Notes under the pieces: generated by a model
Database searches by the model: none
What the model was told of the DNA's origin: nothing
What the model saw: only the letters and a program-made list of their open reading frames with translations
Made by a program: the position numbers and the translations under genes
From: Quadrisphaera sp. INWT6
GTDB lineage: Bacteria > Actinomycetota > Actinomycetes > Actinomycetales > Quadrisphaeraceae
Direction of reading: 5' to 3'
DNA length: 64,000 nt
NCBI RefSeq assembly: GCF_015390235.1
Contig: NZ_VUOH01000005.1
Location: 1-64,000 of the forward strand
Shown here: one piece after another, positions 23,874 to 33,683 of the stretch
How the letters are laid out: every line of letters begins with the position of its first letter
Position numbering within the stretch: position 1 is the first letter of the stretch

Positions 23874-25051
23874 CCACCGCCAGCTCCACCGACTGGGCCC
23901 TCGCCGCCCGCGACGCCGCCGCGAAGCTCGCCGTCGACGCGCTGGAGCGCGACCGCGCCAACGCCGAGCCGCTGGCCGAGGCGCAGCTGCTGCGCGATCA
24001 CGGCCTGCCGAGCCTGCTGCTGCCCGCCGAGGTGGGTGGGGGTGGCGGCACCTGGGCCGACGCGCTGCGCGCCGTCCGCGAGGTGGCCGTGGCCGACGGG
24101 TCCATCGCCCAGCTGCTCGGCTACCACTACGTCAACCAGGCGAACCTCGCGTGGGTGGCCGACGAGCCGACCCGCCGCCGCTGGCAGGAGCGGACCGGCC
24201 CGCCGCAGTGGCTCTGGGGTGACGCCGTCAACCCGGTCGACCCCGACCTGGCGCTCACGCCCCGGGGTGACGGCGGGTACCGCCTCAGCGGCCGCAAGAG
24301 CTTCGCCACCGGTGTGAGCAGCGGTGACGTCTCGGTCGTCTCCGGGCACGACAGCGGCTCCGGTCGCTCGGTGCTCGTCGTCGTCGAGCGCGGGGCCGCG
24401 GGCGTCCAGCCCGGCGGCGACTGGGACAACCTGGGCCAGCGCCTCTCCGCCTCGGGCAGCGTCACCTTCACCGACGTCGAGGTGCCCGCCGAGAACGTGC
24501 TCGGGTTCCTCGACGGCGAGGCCGCCACCCCGCGCGCCTCGCTGGTGACCCCGGCGATCCAGGCCGTGTTCGGCAACTTCTACGTCGGCGTCGTGCGCGG
24601 GGCCCTGCAGACCGCGGCCGAGTACACGCGTACCACGTCGCGGGCGTGGCTGCTGTCGGACTCCCCCAGCGCCGCGCAGGACCCGTACGTGCTGGCCAGC
24701 TACGGCCGCCTGGTCGCGCGGCTGCGCGCCGCCGAGGCGCTGGCCGACCAGGTCGGCGTCGCCCTCGTGGCCGCCGACGAGGCCGGCGACGCCCTGACCT
24801 GGGAGGAGCGCGGGGAGCTGGCCGAGCTGATCGCGGCGCTGAAGGTGGTCTCCTCCGACCTGGCGGTCGAGGCGACGTCGGCGGTGTTCGAGGTCACCGG
24901 CGCCCGCGCCACGAGCAACCGCGTGGGGCTGGACCGGTTCTGGCGCAACGTGCGCACCCACACGCTGCACGACCCGGTGCAGTACAAGGCCCGCGAGGTG
25001 GGCGACCACTTCCTGAACGGCACCCACCCGGAGTTCACGCTCTACACCTGA
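23870..25051 (+). CDS. DszC/SfnB-like acyl-CoA-dehydrogenase-fold monooxygenase
   Basis: 393 aa from ATG 23870. It has the acyl-CoA dehydrogenase fold with alpha domains flanking a beta domain (about 115-225: YRLSGRKSFATGVSSGDVSV, VTFTDVEVPAENVLG). The C-terminal FWRNVRTHTLHDPVQYK is characteristic of DszC, TdsC and SfnB flavin monooxygenases and supplies the conserved His of their active site. Such enzymes oxidise thioethers or sulfur heterocycles with FMNH2 and O2. Translational coupling to the DszA-like gene and SAM riboswitch control indicate sulfur acquisition. True desulfurisation of dibenzothiophene is not implied; no DszB-like gene is present. Confidence 0.9.
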   Translation: MTTASSTDWALAARDAAAKLAVDALERDRANAEPLAEAQLLRDHGLPSLLLPAEVGGGGGTWADALRAVREVAVADGSIAQLLGYHYVNQANLAWVADEPTRRRWQERTGPPQWLWGDAVNPVDPDLALTPRGDGGYRLSGRKSFATGVSSGDVSVVSGHDSGSGRSVLVVVERGAAGVQPGGDWDNLGQRLSASGSVTFTDVEVPAENVLGFLDGEAATPRASLVTPAIQAVFGNFYVGVVRGALQTAAEYTRTTSRAWLLSDSPSAAQDPYVLASYGRLVARLRAAEALADQVGVALVAADEAGDALTWEERGELAELIAALKVVSSDLAVEATSAVFEVTGARATSNRVGLDRFWRNVRTHTLHDPVQYKAREVGDHFLNGTHPEFTLYT

Positions 25052-25059
25052 GCCCCCCA

Positions 25060-25117
25060 GGGTGGCGGACGCCCATGATCACGGTCTTCGAGTCGTGATC
25101 ATGGGCGTCCGCCACCC
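25060..25117. terminator. Perfect 24-bp inverted repeat, bidirectional terminator
   Basis: Arms 25060-25083 and 25094-25117, loop GTCTTCGAGT, between convergent genes. A 23-nt identical copy of the right arm occurs alone at 55211-55233, so this is also a dispersed repeat. Confidence 0.8.
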
Positions 25118-25125
25118 CTCGGGTG

Positions 25126-26647
25126 TCAGGTGGTCGGGACGGGGCTGCGCATCCCGGCGAGCGACCCGCCGTGCAGCGGTGCGGTGACCCAGCGGGCGCG
25201 GGCGCTCAGCGCCTCGCGCTCGGCGGAGACCACCAGGCGGTGGGGGGTCTGGAGGAAACCGCACCTCGACGCGCAGCGACTCCGCGCCCGCGGCGCCGAC
25301 CCAGCCGCCGCTGAGGGAGACCGGGACCACGGCGCCACCCTCGCTGACGGGGACCTCGGTGGTCGTCCACGTGCCGGCGGTGAAGGGCGCGTCGAGCACC
25401 CAGCCCTCGGCGCCGTCGGGGCCGTCGGGCTCGCGCAGCACCAGGTGCCAGGCCTCCCCGCGGCGCTCGGCGCGGACGTCGCGCACCGCGGTGTCGCCCG
25501 CGCGGGCCAGGTGCGTCGGGGTGAAGAGCACGCCGTCCCAGTCCGCGGGGTCGGCAGGGGCGGCCTCGCCCGGTGCCGGGGGTGCCGCCAGGCGAGCCGT
25601 CCGCTCCGCGAGCTCGGCGTCGGCGGCGAGGGCCGCGTCGTCGTCGAGCGGGGCGGCGGTCATCGCGGGCAGCAGGTGCGTCCAGACGGCGTCGAGCACC
25701 GCCTGCATGTCGGGGGTGTCAGCGGTGATCGCGAGCACGGCGTCGTGCTCGGGGAGCACCACGCAGAACTGGCCGTAGGCGCCGTCGCCGCGGTACCCGT
25801 GGCGCTGGGTCCAGAACTGGTAGCCGTAGCCCTGGCGCCAGTCGAGCTCCGCCTCGTGCGGGGTGGTGACGTGCGGGCGCACGGCCTCGTCGACCCACGC
25901 CGCGGGCAGCAGCTGCTCGCCCTGCCACTCGCCACGCTGCAGGTGGAGCAGCCCGAGCTTGACGACGGCGTCGGTGGTGGCGTGCAGCCCGCTGAAGCCG
26001 AGGTCGCGGCCTGCGGGGTGCTGCTGCCACCCGGTGCTCTCGAGCCCCGCGACGCCGAGGGGCTCGAGGAGGCGGGTGCGCAGGTGCTCGAGCAGCGTCT
26101 GCCCGGTGGCGCGCTGCACGGCGGCCGCGACGGCGTGGGTGCACGGCTGGTTGTAGGCGAAGGCGGTGCCGGGCTCGCGCTCCGGCTCGATGCCGAGGAA
26201 CCCGCGCAGCGGCTCCCCGGGGTCGGCGGCGACGGCGCGGTCCCAGGTCTCGGCGAGGTGGCCGCTGCTCATGGCGGCGAGGTCGCGCAGCCGGAGCGAG
26301 CGCGCCCGCTCGCCGGTGGCGGCGTCCGCCAGCTCGGGGAGGACGTCGACGAGCCGGTCGTCGAGGGAGAGCAGCCCGTCCGCGACCGCCAGCCCCAGCG
26401 CGGCCGAGGTGAACGACTTGCTGAGCGAGTACAGGAGGTGCGGCTGCTCGGGGGTGAACGGCGCCCACCAGCCCTGGGCGACCGCGCGGCCGTGCCGCAC
26501 GAGCACCAGGCCGTGCGGGTCGACGAGCGGGTGGGCCTCCAGCGCGTCCAGGAGGCCGAGGACGCCGCGGGCGTCGACCCCCTGCGCGGAGGGCGCTGAC
26601 GTCGGGAGGGGTCGGCCGGAGCGGGCGGCGCGAGCGGCGTCGGTCAC
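25126..26647 (-). CDS. Serine hydrolase, beta-lactamase/D-Ala-D-Ala peptidase family, frameshifted
   Basis: About 506 aa when corrected. GTG 26647 follows TAGCGT by 7 nt (leaderless type). The class C beta-lactamase fold shows LLYSLSKSFTSAALGLAVADG with the S-x-x-K nucleophile, and FAYNQPCTHAVAA with the Y-x-N motif. GFSGLHATTDAVVKLG and GYGYQFW are also typical. After RVEVRF the sequenced frame becomes proline-rich and runs to 25079. Removing one T from TTTCC near 25258-25262 restores LQTPHRLVVSAEREAL and a stop at 25126-25128. No signal peptide is seen, so it may be a cytoplasmic esterase or 6-aminohexanoate-oligomer-hydrolase-like enzyme. Confidence 0.8.
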
Positions 26648-26766
26648 AGCGGTGACGCTAGCCCGGCCGCTCGCACGCCGCCCTCTGGACGCGACGGCGA
26701 GGGCCACCGGCCGGCGCGGGGTGCGCCGGCCGGTGGCTCTCGTGAGCGCTCCGGTCGGTCCGGGAC

Positions 26767-28356
26767 TCAGACGGTGAAGCGCCCCGTGAGCTCCTGCAGC
26801 CTGCCGGCGGAGGCGGCCAGGGACCCGGCCGTGGCCGCGGTCTGGCCGGCGCCCTCGCGGTTCTGCTCGGTGCCCCGGGCCATGTCCGAGACGTTCGCGG
26901 AGATCTGCTCGGACCCGGTGGAGATCTCGGTGACGTTGCGGACCATCTCCGAGGTCGTCGCCGACTGCTCCTCCACCGCGGCGGCGATGGTCGACTGCAC
27001 GGCGTCGATCCTGGCGATCACGTCGGCGATCTCGGTCACCGCCGCAGCCGCGGCAGCGGCGTCGCCCTGGGTGGCCGAGACCTTCTCGACGATCTCCTCC
27101 GTGGCACGAGCCGTCTGGCGCGCCAGCTCCTTGACCTCGCCGGCGACGACGGCGAAGCCCTTGCCCAGCTCGCCGGCGCGGGCGGCCTCGATGGTCGCGT
27201 TCAGGGCCAGCAGGTTGGTCTGCTCGGCGATGGAGGTGATCAGCTTCACGACGTCGCCGATCTCCCGGCTGGAGCCGCCGAGGCGCTCGATGGCACCGCC
27301 GGCCGAGCCGGCGGCGGTGACGGCGCTGGAGGCCATCTGGGAGGCCTCGCTCGTGGCGGAGGCGATCTGCCCGATCGCGGCCGTCACCTCCTCCCCCGCG
27401 GCGGCGACGGTGGCGATGCTCGCCGTGACCTCCTCGGAGGCGGCGGAGACGACCTGGGTCTGGGCGGCGGCCTCCTCGGCGCTGGACGCCATCTGCGCGG
27501 AGGTGCTGGACAGCCCGGCCGAGGCGGTGGCCAGGGTGCGGGCCTCCTCGGTGATCGCGCGCATCGCGGTGGACAGGGAGTCCAGCGAGGCGTCGGTCGA
27601 GCTGGCCAGCTGGCCGAGCTCGTCCTGGCGGGTCAGCCCGACGCGGCGGTCCAGGCGGCCGGCGGCGACGTCGGCCATCACGGAGACCACCGCGCTCAGG
27701 GCCGGGTGACCGAGCGGGCCACGACCACCCCGATGGCGACGGCGACGAGGACGGCCAGCAGCGAGCAGCCCACCAGCAGCGCGACCGCCGAGCGGTGCGC
27801 CGCGCGGGACTCCGCCGCCACCGCCAGGGCGGCGTCCTTCTCGGTGACGGTGATCGCGTCGAGCGCCTTGATCGCCACGCCCGCGACGGGGACGACGTCG
27901 GCGTCGCGCACCGCGACCCAGCCGGCCAGGTCGTTGCTCATGGCCAGCGGGTTGAGCTGCTGCTCGACGACGGCGCGGTACTGGGCCAGGGCGGAGGTGA
28001 AGGCCTCCTGCTGGGGCCGCGGTGCTGGCCGGGTCGCTCGCCAGGTACGCCTGCCACTGCTCGTCGAGGGCCTGCTGGTCGGCGGCGGTCGTGGCCAGGA
28101 CCTTCTGCTTGCTCTCCGCGTCGGGGACCGCGGCGAGGGCGGTCAGGTCGAGGCGGACCTTCAGGAAGGCGGAGACGGTGCTGCCGGACGCGTCGACCGC
28201 CTCGAGGCCGCTGGTGGCGAGGTCGTTGAGGTCGTCCTGCGCCGACTGCAGGCGCACGAGGCCGATCGCGCTGACCGTGAGCAGCAGCAGGCACACCACT
28301 CCGAAGCCGAGACCGAGCTTGAGGGCGATCTTCAGGTCTGCCAGACGACGCAGCAC
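26767..28356 (-). CDS. Methyl-accepting chemotaxis protein with two compensating indels
   Basis: About 529 aa from GTG 28356. Transmembrane helix 1 is at about 12-33, followed by a four-helix-bundle ligand domain, a second helix ([20 protein letters not shown]), HAMP ([20 protein letters not shown]) and a signalling domain with hairpin tip [20 protein letters not shown]. The sequenced frame shifts within the sensor domain. An extra C at 28013-28016 and a missing C at 27703-27705 place 27706-28012 in another frame. That other frame encodes the rest of the bundle and the second membrane helix, so correcting both restores a normal receptor. No che genes are nearby. Confidence 0.88.
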   Translation of the reverse strand: MLRRLADLKIALKLGLGFGVVCLLLLTVSAIGLVRLQSAQDDLNDLATSGLEAVDASGSTVSAFLKVRLDLTALAAVPDAESKQKVLATTAADQQALDEQWQAYLASDPASTAAPAGGLHLRPGPVPRRRRAAAQPAGHEQRPGRLGRGARRRRRPRRGRGDQGARRDHRHREGRRPGGGGGVPRGAPLGGRAAGGLLAAGRPRRRRHRGGRGPLGHPALSAVVSVMADVAAGRLDRRVGLTRQDELGQLASSTDASLDSLSTAMRAITEEARTLATASAGLSSTSAQMASSAEEAAAQTQVVSAASEEVTASIATVAAAGEEVTAAIGQIASATSEASQMASSAVTAAGSAGGAIERLGGSSREIGDVVKLITSIAEQTNLLALNATIEAARAGELGKGFAVVAGEVKELARQTARATEEIVEKVSATQGDAAAAAAAVTEIADVIARIDAVQSTIAAAVEEQSATTSEMVRNVTEISTGSEQISANVSDMARGTEQNREGAGQTAATAGSLAASAGRLQELTGRFTV

Positions 28357-28577
28357 GGGCTCTCCAGGGAGGTGGGTCGGGGACGGGAGGGGTGCGCCCT
28401 CTGCTTCAGCCGCTGGGGATCACCGCTTGAGCGGTCTCCGCCGCGGCGCCTCGGCGTGTCGCCGCCGTTCACTCGAACCCCTTGGATAACTTGAGTCACA
28501 CGGGCCACACCGATGACGCGGTGGCCCGCAGCACCGCACCACCCGCCGTCCCCTCCTGCTGAGAGCCAGGTGCGCCC

Positions 28578-28985
28578 GTGACCTCGACGACGTCCTCCCC
28601 CGTGCCGTCCCCCTCGTTCCTCGTGAGGCTCCGCGCGCGAGCCCGCCGCAGCGGCGTCGAGCTGGAGCTGCCCGAGGACCACTGGCACGCCGGGGACCCG
28701 CGGGTGGTCGACGGGACCCTCGCGCTCGCCGCGAGCGACGTGCCCTCCCCCCGGGCGCCCGTGGACCGGCGCTGGCTCAGCGCGGTGCGCGAGGTCGACG
28801 TGCGCGACACCGCCGTGCTCGACCTGCGGCCCAAGGCGCTCGGCACGGGGGTGCTCCCGGTGACCCTCCCTCCGGCGCCGTCCCCGTCCCGTGCGCCCGG
28901 GCTCCCCGCCGCCGCCGCGCCCGAGACCGCGAGACCGCCGGCCGAGCCCGCGGAGTGCTCGGAGACCAGCACCTGGCTGGGCTGA
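28578..28985 (+). CDS. Hypothetical protein
   Basis: 135 aa from GTG 28578; AGAGCCAGGTG upstream is a weak ribosome site. The N-terminal half is Arg-rich, with LVRLRARARRSGVELELPEDHW. The C-terminal third is Pro/Ala rich and probably disordered. No family recognised. It is divergent from the chemoreceptor across 221 bp and convergent with the sensor kinase, whose stop lies 21 bp away. Codon use (third-position GC) looks like its neighbours, which supports a real gene. Confidence 0.5.
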   Translation: MTSTTSSPVPSPSFLVRLRARARRSGVELELPEDHWHAGDPRVVDGTLALAASDVPSPRAPVDRRWLSAVREVDVRDTAVLDLRPKALGTGVLPVTLPPAPSPSRAPGLPAAAAPETARPPAEPAECSETSTWLG

Positions 28986-29006
28986 CCGGCTGACCGGTCG
29001 CGGGCG

Positions 29007-30743
29007 TCAGGCGGCGGGCGCGCCGGCGAGGGTGAACAGCACCGTCGCGCCGCCGCCGGGGGTCTCCTCGAGCCAGACGCGGCCGCCGTGGCGCTCGACC
29101 ACGCGCTGGCAGGTGGCCAGACCGATGCCGTGGCCGCTGCGGCGCTGGGGCGCTGACCCGTCGGCCGGCGCGGGCGCCAGCGACGTGAACACCTCGAACA
29201 CGCGGGCCCGGTCCTCGGGGAGGACGCCGGGGCCGTCGTCGGCCACCGAGAAGACCCACCCGCCGCCCCCGCCCGCCGCGGGGCGCGCCGAGACGACCAC
29301 GCGGCAGCTGCGCCCGGGACGGCGGTGGTGCACGGCGTTCGCCACGAGGTTCTGCAGCAGCTGGCGGACGGCGACCGGGTCGCACGGCACCGACGGCAGC
29401 GGCTCCACCTCCACGACGGCGCCGGCCTCCTCGACCGCCGCCGCCAGGTCGCTGAGGGCCTCGCGGGCCAGCGCTGCGACGTCGGTGAGCTCCAGCGGCC
29501 GCGCGGGAGCGCCCGCCGCGGCGTAGTCGAGCAGCGAGGAGGTCAGGTGCTGCATCCGGCGCACGCCGCGGCGCCCGGCGGCCACCCACCCGGCCTGGAG
29601 CGCGGGCCCCTCGGCCAGCTCGTCCTCCAGCAGCTCCAGGTAGCCGTCGACGACGGTCAGCGGCGCCCGCAGGTCGTGGCTGGCGACCGCGGCGAAGCGC
29701 GCCAGCTCGGCGTTCGACCGCTCCAGCTCCGCCCCGCGGTCGGCGAGCTCCGCGTGCAGCTCCTCCAGCGCGCGGGTGTGCTCGCGCGCCGCGGTGACGT
29801 CGCTCATGACCACCACGGCGCCCAGCGGCGAGCCGTCGGCGCGGGCCATGGCCCGGCCCGAGGCGAGCACCGTGCGCGGCTGGCGGCCGAGGGAGGCGAT
29901 GACCATCTCCTCGCTGACCACCTCGCCCTCGTGCAGCGCCCGGTGCAGCGGCACGCGCTCGGCGGTCATCGGGGTCACGCCGTCGGCCTCCACCAGCGCG
30001 TACCGCGCGGCGTGCTCCTCCGGAGCGGCCGACGGGTCGGCGTCCACCTCGTGCCAGCGCTGCGCGCTGCGGTTGAACAGGGTGAGCCGCCCGTCGGGCC
30101 CGGCGGCGACGACCGCCACGTCGATGGTGTCGAGCACGGCCTCGACCAGCTCGGTGCGCTCCTCCAGCACCTCCATCGCGGCGCTCGCCACCCGGCGCTG
30201 CCGCTGCACCTCGGCGTGGGCGGCCTCGGTGGTGCGCACCTGGCGCTGCCGCTCGAAGAGGGAGAGGAGCACGCGACCCAGGTCGCCGAGGCGCTCCAGC
30301 TGGTCGGCGGTGAGCGCACCGGGGCGGGTGTCGAAGACGCAGAGGCTGCCCAGCGCGTCGCCGTCAGCGGTCACCAGGGGCACCGAGGCGTAGAGCCTCA
30401 CGGTGGCGAACCGACCGTCGACCCACGGGTTGCGCGCGTAGCGGGGGTCCAGCGAGGCGTCCGCGAGGTGGACCGTGCGGCCCTCCTCGAAGTGCAGGGC
30501 GCACATCGAGTCGGCGCGGGCGCTCGTGGAGCCCTCGAAGCCGGTGGAGGTGAGCTGGCACTGCCGGTCGGCGTCGATGAGGTTGAGCGTCGCGAACGGC
30601 ACCCCGGCCACGGCCGCGGCCACCCGGACCACCGCCTGCAGCTCGTCGTCGGCGGGGGCGTCGAGCAGCCCGAGCAGGTGCAGCGCGACCAGGCGCTGCT
30701 CCTCGGTGCGCCTCACCGGACCGGCGACGACGTCACTGCTCAC
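29007..30743 (-). CDS. GAF-PAS sensor histidine kinase
   Basis: 578 aa from GTG 30743, behind GGAGG. An N-terminal GAF domain (about 20-165) is of the LGLLDAPADDELQAVVR type. A PAS domain (about 200-330) and a short coiled coil follow. The HisKA domain has the phosphoacceptor His in FAAVASHDLRAPL. The HATPase domain has N box LLQNLVANAVHH, G1 VADDGPGV and G2 GHGIGLATC. It has no membrane helices, so it is a soluble kinase sensing a cytoplasmic or diffusible signal. Its response regulator is not adjacent; the RR-Hpt protein at 33.7-34.4 kb is a possible partner. An RsbW-like gene lies 67 bp upstream. Confidence 0.9.
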   Translation of the reverse strand: MSSDVVAGPVRRTEEQRLVALHLLGLLDAPADDELQAVVRVAAAVAGVPFATLNLIDADRQCQLTSTGFEGSTSARADSMCALHFEEGRTVHLADASLDPRYARNPWVDGRFATVRLYASVPLVTADGDALGSLCVFDTRPGALTADQLERLGDLGRVLLSLFERQRQVRTTEAAHAEVQRQRRVASAAMEVLEERTELVEAVLDTIDVAVVAAGPDGRLTLFNRSAQRWHEVDADPSAAPEEHAARYALVEADGVTPMTAERVPLHRALHEGEVVSEEMVIASLGRQPRTVLASGRAMARADGSPLGAVVVMSDVTAAREHTRALEELHAELADRGAELERSNAELARFAAVASHDLRAPLTVVDGYLELLEDELAEGPALQAGWVAAGRRGVRRMQHLTSSLLDYAAAGAPARPLELTDVAALAREALSDLAAAVEEAGAVVEVEPLPSVPCDPVAVRQLLQNLVANAVHHRRPGRSCRVVVSARPAAGGGGGWVFSVADDGPGVLPEDRARVFEVFTSLAPAPADGSAPQRRSGHGIGLATCQRVVERHGGRVWLEETPGGGATVLFTLAGAPAA

Positions 30744-30810
30744 TGCGGGACCTCCAGGCGTGCACGACGGGTCTCCTCCCATCGGCACCCGGGCCCCCCG
30801 GCTGGAGCGG

Positions 30811-31956
30811 TCAGCCCGGGAGCTGGCGGACGACCTCGTCGAGGTAGCGGCGGCGGACGTCGGCGTGGGTGCGCTGGCCGTCGACCGCCACGAGCAGCTG
30901 GCCGGTGCGGTCGAGGTCGGCGGCGGCGTCGGCGGCCTCGCGGTAGTCCTGCGCCGCGCGCCGGGCCGACGCGGGCAGCTGCAGCACCAGGGTGACCACC
31001 GCCTCGCCGGAGGCCGCGGCCTGCGCCGCCTGCTCGCGGACCTGGCGGCGCCCCGACTCGAAGGAGCGCGCCGCCGCGTCGAGGCGGGCGGCCACCCCCA
31101 GCCCCGCAGCGTGGCCGGCGGGGTCGGCGCGGCGGTGCAGCGACAGCCCGCCCGTGGCGGCGCTGATGCCCGCGGCGGGCGTGGCCAGCAGCAGCAGCTG
31201 CAGCTCGCGGAGCAGGTCGTCCATGGACTCCTCCGCGCCGAGCAGCTCGGCCACGGGCAGGTCGCGCAGCAGCACCTCGTGCGTGGGCTCCACGGCCACC
31301 ATCGACGAGGTGATGATCCCCGCGGTGGGCGGGTGCGCACCCGCTGCGGGCACGTCGACCACCGGGGGTGCGGAGGCCCGCGGTGCGGTGCGCACCGGCG
31401 CCGAGGGGTGGCCCACCGGCATGTCGGGCCCGTCGTCGTCGCTCCACAGGGCCAGCAGCTGGGCGGTGTCGAGGTCGGGGGCGACCAGCGCCTCGGCGTT
31501 CTCGACCTCGAACCACACCACCTTGCCCGCGCCGTGCGGGTGGCTGCCCCAGCGCACCGCCGTGCAGGCGACCAGGTCGAGGCCGCGGCCGCTCATCGCG
31601 CTGGCCGAGTGCGGCGTGCGCACGGGCGGCAGGGGCGAGGCGTCGGCCACCTCGACCCGCACCCCGCCCTCCAGCGTGGGGCGCAGGTGCACCGCGAAGC
31701 CGCTGCGGGCGTGCAGCACGGCGTTGGCGGCCAGCTCGGAGACCAGCAGGCCGGCGTCGTCGGCGCAGCCGTCCAGACCCACCGCCTCGACCACCGACAG
31801 CACGAAGCGGCGCGCCAGGCGCACCGACTCCAGCTGTGCGGGGTAGGACGGCGAGGCGACGTGCGCCTCACGCTCCCACGCCGCGACGGCGCCCGGGTCG
31901 CTGACCATCTGCTGCTCTGCCTGCCTCGGGGTCATCTGGTGGCCGGAGGTGCCCAC
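30811..31956 (-). CDS. RsbW-like HATPase protein with C-terminal helical extension
   Basis: 381 aa from GTG 31956. The N-terminal part (about 35-150) is an anti-sigma-factor-type HATPase, with N box LVSELAANAVLHARSG, DASPLPP and SGRGLDLV. The remaining 230 residues are an Ala/Leu/Glu-rich helical region not usual for RsbW, perhaps a partner-binding or sensory part. It is likely co-transcribed with the downstream sensor kinase. It may act with PP2C phosphatases such as the one at 3.7-5.4 kb, but no anti-anti-sigma gene is present here. Confidence 0.8.
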   Translation of the reverse strand: MGTSGHQMTPRQAEQQMVSDPGAVAAWEREAHVASPSYPAQLESVRLARRFVLSVVEAVGLDGCADDAGLLVSELAANAVLHARSGFAVHLRPTLEGGVRVEVADASPLPPVRTPHSASAMSGRGLDLVACTAVRWGSHPHGAGKVVWFEVENAEALVAPDLDTAQLLALWSDDDGPDMPVGHPSAPVRTAPRASAPPVVDVPAAGAHPPTAGIITSSMVAVEPTHEVLLRDLPVAELLGAEESMDDLLRELQLLLLATPAAGISAATGGLSLHRRADPAGHAAGLGVAARLDAAARSFESGRRQVREQAAQAAASGEAVVTLVLQLPASARRAAQDYREAADAAADLDRTGQLLVAVDGQRTHADVRRRYLDEVVRQLPG

Positions 31957-31994
31957 GGTAGGTGATGAGGGGCGCGCGCGTGGGCCAGATGCTG

Positions 31995-32909
31995 TCAGAG
32001 CGCTCCCGACGCCAGGTGCTCGAGCACCAGAGCCGCTCCGTCGTGCTCGACGGACCTCGTGACCAGGTGCGCACCGGCGCGCACGCGCTCGGGGGCCTGG
32101 CCCATCGCCACCCCGGTGCCGGCCGCGTCGAGCATGGAGAGGTCGTTCAGGCCGTCACCCAGCGCCAGGACCCGCGCGAGCGGGACGCCGGTGCGCCGCG
32201 ACCACCACCGCAGCGCCGCGCCCTTGGTGACCCCGGGCGCGGTGGCGTTGAGCACCGGGACGCCGGGGAAGAACGGGGCCGAGGAGCGCTCGACGTGCAG
32301 GCCCAGGCCCTCGAACACGGCGACCGCCTCGGCCGTGCGCTCCACCTCGAAGCAGTTGACGGTCACCTTCTCGACCTCCAGCGCGCGCCCCGCCCCCGCG
32401 AGCAGGTCGGTGCTGTCGCCGTCGGGCGGGCCGCTGACCTCGTCCCAGCTGACCCGCGCGGCCTCGCGCCGGTCGGTGACGAAGAGGCGGCGGCCGCAGT
32501 AGAGCTCGGCGTAGACGCCCTCGGCCGCGCACCAGCGCGCCAGCGCCTCGGCGGCCGGGCGCGGCAGCGGCCAGGAGGCCACGGCCCCGTCGCGACCGAC
32601 CACGGCGGCGCCGTTGTGGACGACGTCGACGACGTCCGCGCCGCCAGCGCCACCAGCACCGCCACCGGGCCAGCCGAGCTGCTCGCGCAGGTGCGCCACG
32701 CCCTGGGGCGGGCGGCCGGTGGCGAAGCCCAGCCGCACCCCCGCGGCCGCCGCGCGCGCGAACCCCGCGGCCACGGCCGGCGACGCGGCGGGCTCGTGCT
32801 CGGTGGTGGTGCCGTCGACGTCGAAGAACGCGGCCAGCGCACCCGGACCGGCCCAGGCCGCGGCGCGGCCCCCGGCCGCCATCCCCTCCGGCACCCCGTG
32901 GGCGCTCAC
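31995..32909 (-). CDS. HAD-superfamily Cof-type phosphatase
   Basis: 304 aa from GTG 32909, which overlaps the DtxR-family stop as GTGA. The C2-cap HAD hydrolase signature is FFDVDGTTTEHEP (motif I with nucleophile Asp), FATGRPPQG (II), VTKGAALRWW (III) and LALGDGLNDLSMLDAAG (IV). A Gly/Ala stretch near residue 85 is a local expansion. Cof-type enzymes dephosphorylate sugar phosphates, flavin phosphates or pyridoxal phosphate. Translational coupling to a metal regulator may be incidental. Confidence 0.88.
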   Translation of the reverse strand: MSAHGVPEGMAAGGRAAAWAGPGALAAFFDVDGTTTEHEPAASPAVAAGFARAAAAGVRLGFATGRPPQGVAHLREQLGWPGGGAGGAGGADVVDVVHNGAAVVGRDGAVASWPLPRPAAEALARWCAAEGVYAELYCGRRLFVTDRREAARVSWDEVSGPPDGDSTDLLAGAGRALEVEKVTVNCFEVERTAEAVAVFEGLGLHVERSSAPFFPGVPVLNATAPGVTKGAALRWWSRRTGVPLARVLALGDGLNDLSMLDAAGTGVAMGQAPERVRAGAHLVTRSVEHDGAALVLEHLASGAL

Positions 32910-33625
32910 GCGGCGCCCACGGGCTGCGCAGCGCTGACGCGCACGGCCGCTGCCTCGGCGGCGGACAGCTCCAGCACGCCGGCGCCGACGACCTCGACCA
33001 CCAGCACCGCGGTGCCACCACCGGCGGCCCCCGCCGCCACCGACGGCTCGCGCACCACCAGCGCGGCGTCGAGCACGACGCCGGAGTCGGCGAGGCGGCG
33101 CAGCAGCTCGGGGTCGGTGTCGGAGATGCGCACCACCCGCACCGCGCCGGCGGAGGGGCACTCGCTGAGGAGCACCGCCTCGGGGCGCTCGTAGACGCCG
33201 TCCGCCGAGGGGATGGGGTCGCCGTGGGGGTCGCGGCGGGGCGAGCCGAGCAGCGCGTCGACCCGCTCCAGGAACAGGTCGGAGACCACGTGCTCGAGCA
33301 CCTCGGCCTCCTCGTGCACCTGGTCCCAGCCGTACCCGAGGTGCTCGACCAGGTAGGTCTCCAGCAGCCGGTGGCGGCGCACCACGCGCAGGGCGTGGAC
33401 CCGCCCGGCGTCGGTCAGCTCCACGGGGCGGTAGGGCGCCGGGACCACCAGGCCGGCGTCGACGAGGCGCTTGACCTGCTCGGAGACGGTCGAGGCGGCC
33501 AGGCCCAGGCGGGCGGCCAGCGCGGTGGTGGTCACCGGGGCGTCGTCCCACTCCTGGGCCGACCACACGGCCTTGAGGTAGTCCTCGGCGGCGGGGGTCA
33601 CGCTGTCGCGGCTGCGGTCGGGCAC
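32906..33625 (-). CDS. DtxR/MntR-family metal-dependent regulator
   Basis: 239 aa. The N-terminal winged helix contains VTPAAEDYLKAVWSA and LGLAASTVSEQVKRL. The dimerisation and metal-binding region has HRLLETYLVEHLGYGWDQVHEEAEVLEHVVS and the HxDP-like DPHGDPIP. A C-terminal FeoA/SH3-like domain begins near 150. The DxxxE-H-H spacing and the Asp/Glu ligands favour an MntR-type Mn(II) regulator, though DtxR-like iron control cannot be excluded. No metal transporter is adjacent. Confidence 0.88.
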   Translation of the reverse strand: MPDRSRDSVTPAAEDYLKAVWSAQEWDDAPVTTTALAARLGLAASTVSEQVKRLVDAGLVVPAPYRPVELTDAGRVHALRVVRRHRLLETYLVEHLGYGWDQVHEEAEVLEHVVSDLFLERVDALLGSPRRDPHGDPIPSADGVYERPEAVLLSECPSAGAVRVVRISDTDPELLRRLADSGVVLDAALVVREPSVAAGAAGGGTAVLVVEVVGAGVLELSAAEAAAVRVSAAQPVGAA

Positions 33626-33683
33626 GCGGACGATCGTCCCGCACCCGGCGCCGTCCCCCGAGCCACCCCCGGAGCGGCGGTCG

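Noticed and set aside
22395-25051. Complete dibenzothiophene (dsz) desulfurisation operon
   Set aside because: DszA- and DszC-like genes are present but no DszB-like desulfinase. General organosulfur scavenging is the safer reading.
28420-28500. CTCAAG...GCGGCTGAA and CTCAAGTTATCC upstream of the chemoreceptor as sigma-28 (FliA-type) promoters
   Set aside because: Match to the actinobacterial flagellar promoter pattern is weak and there are no flagellar genes in the window.
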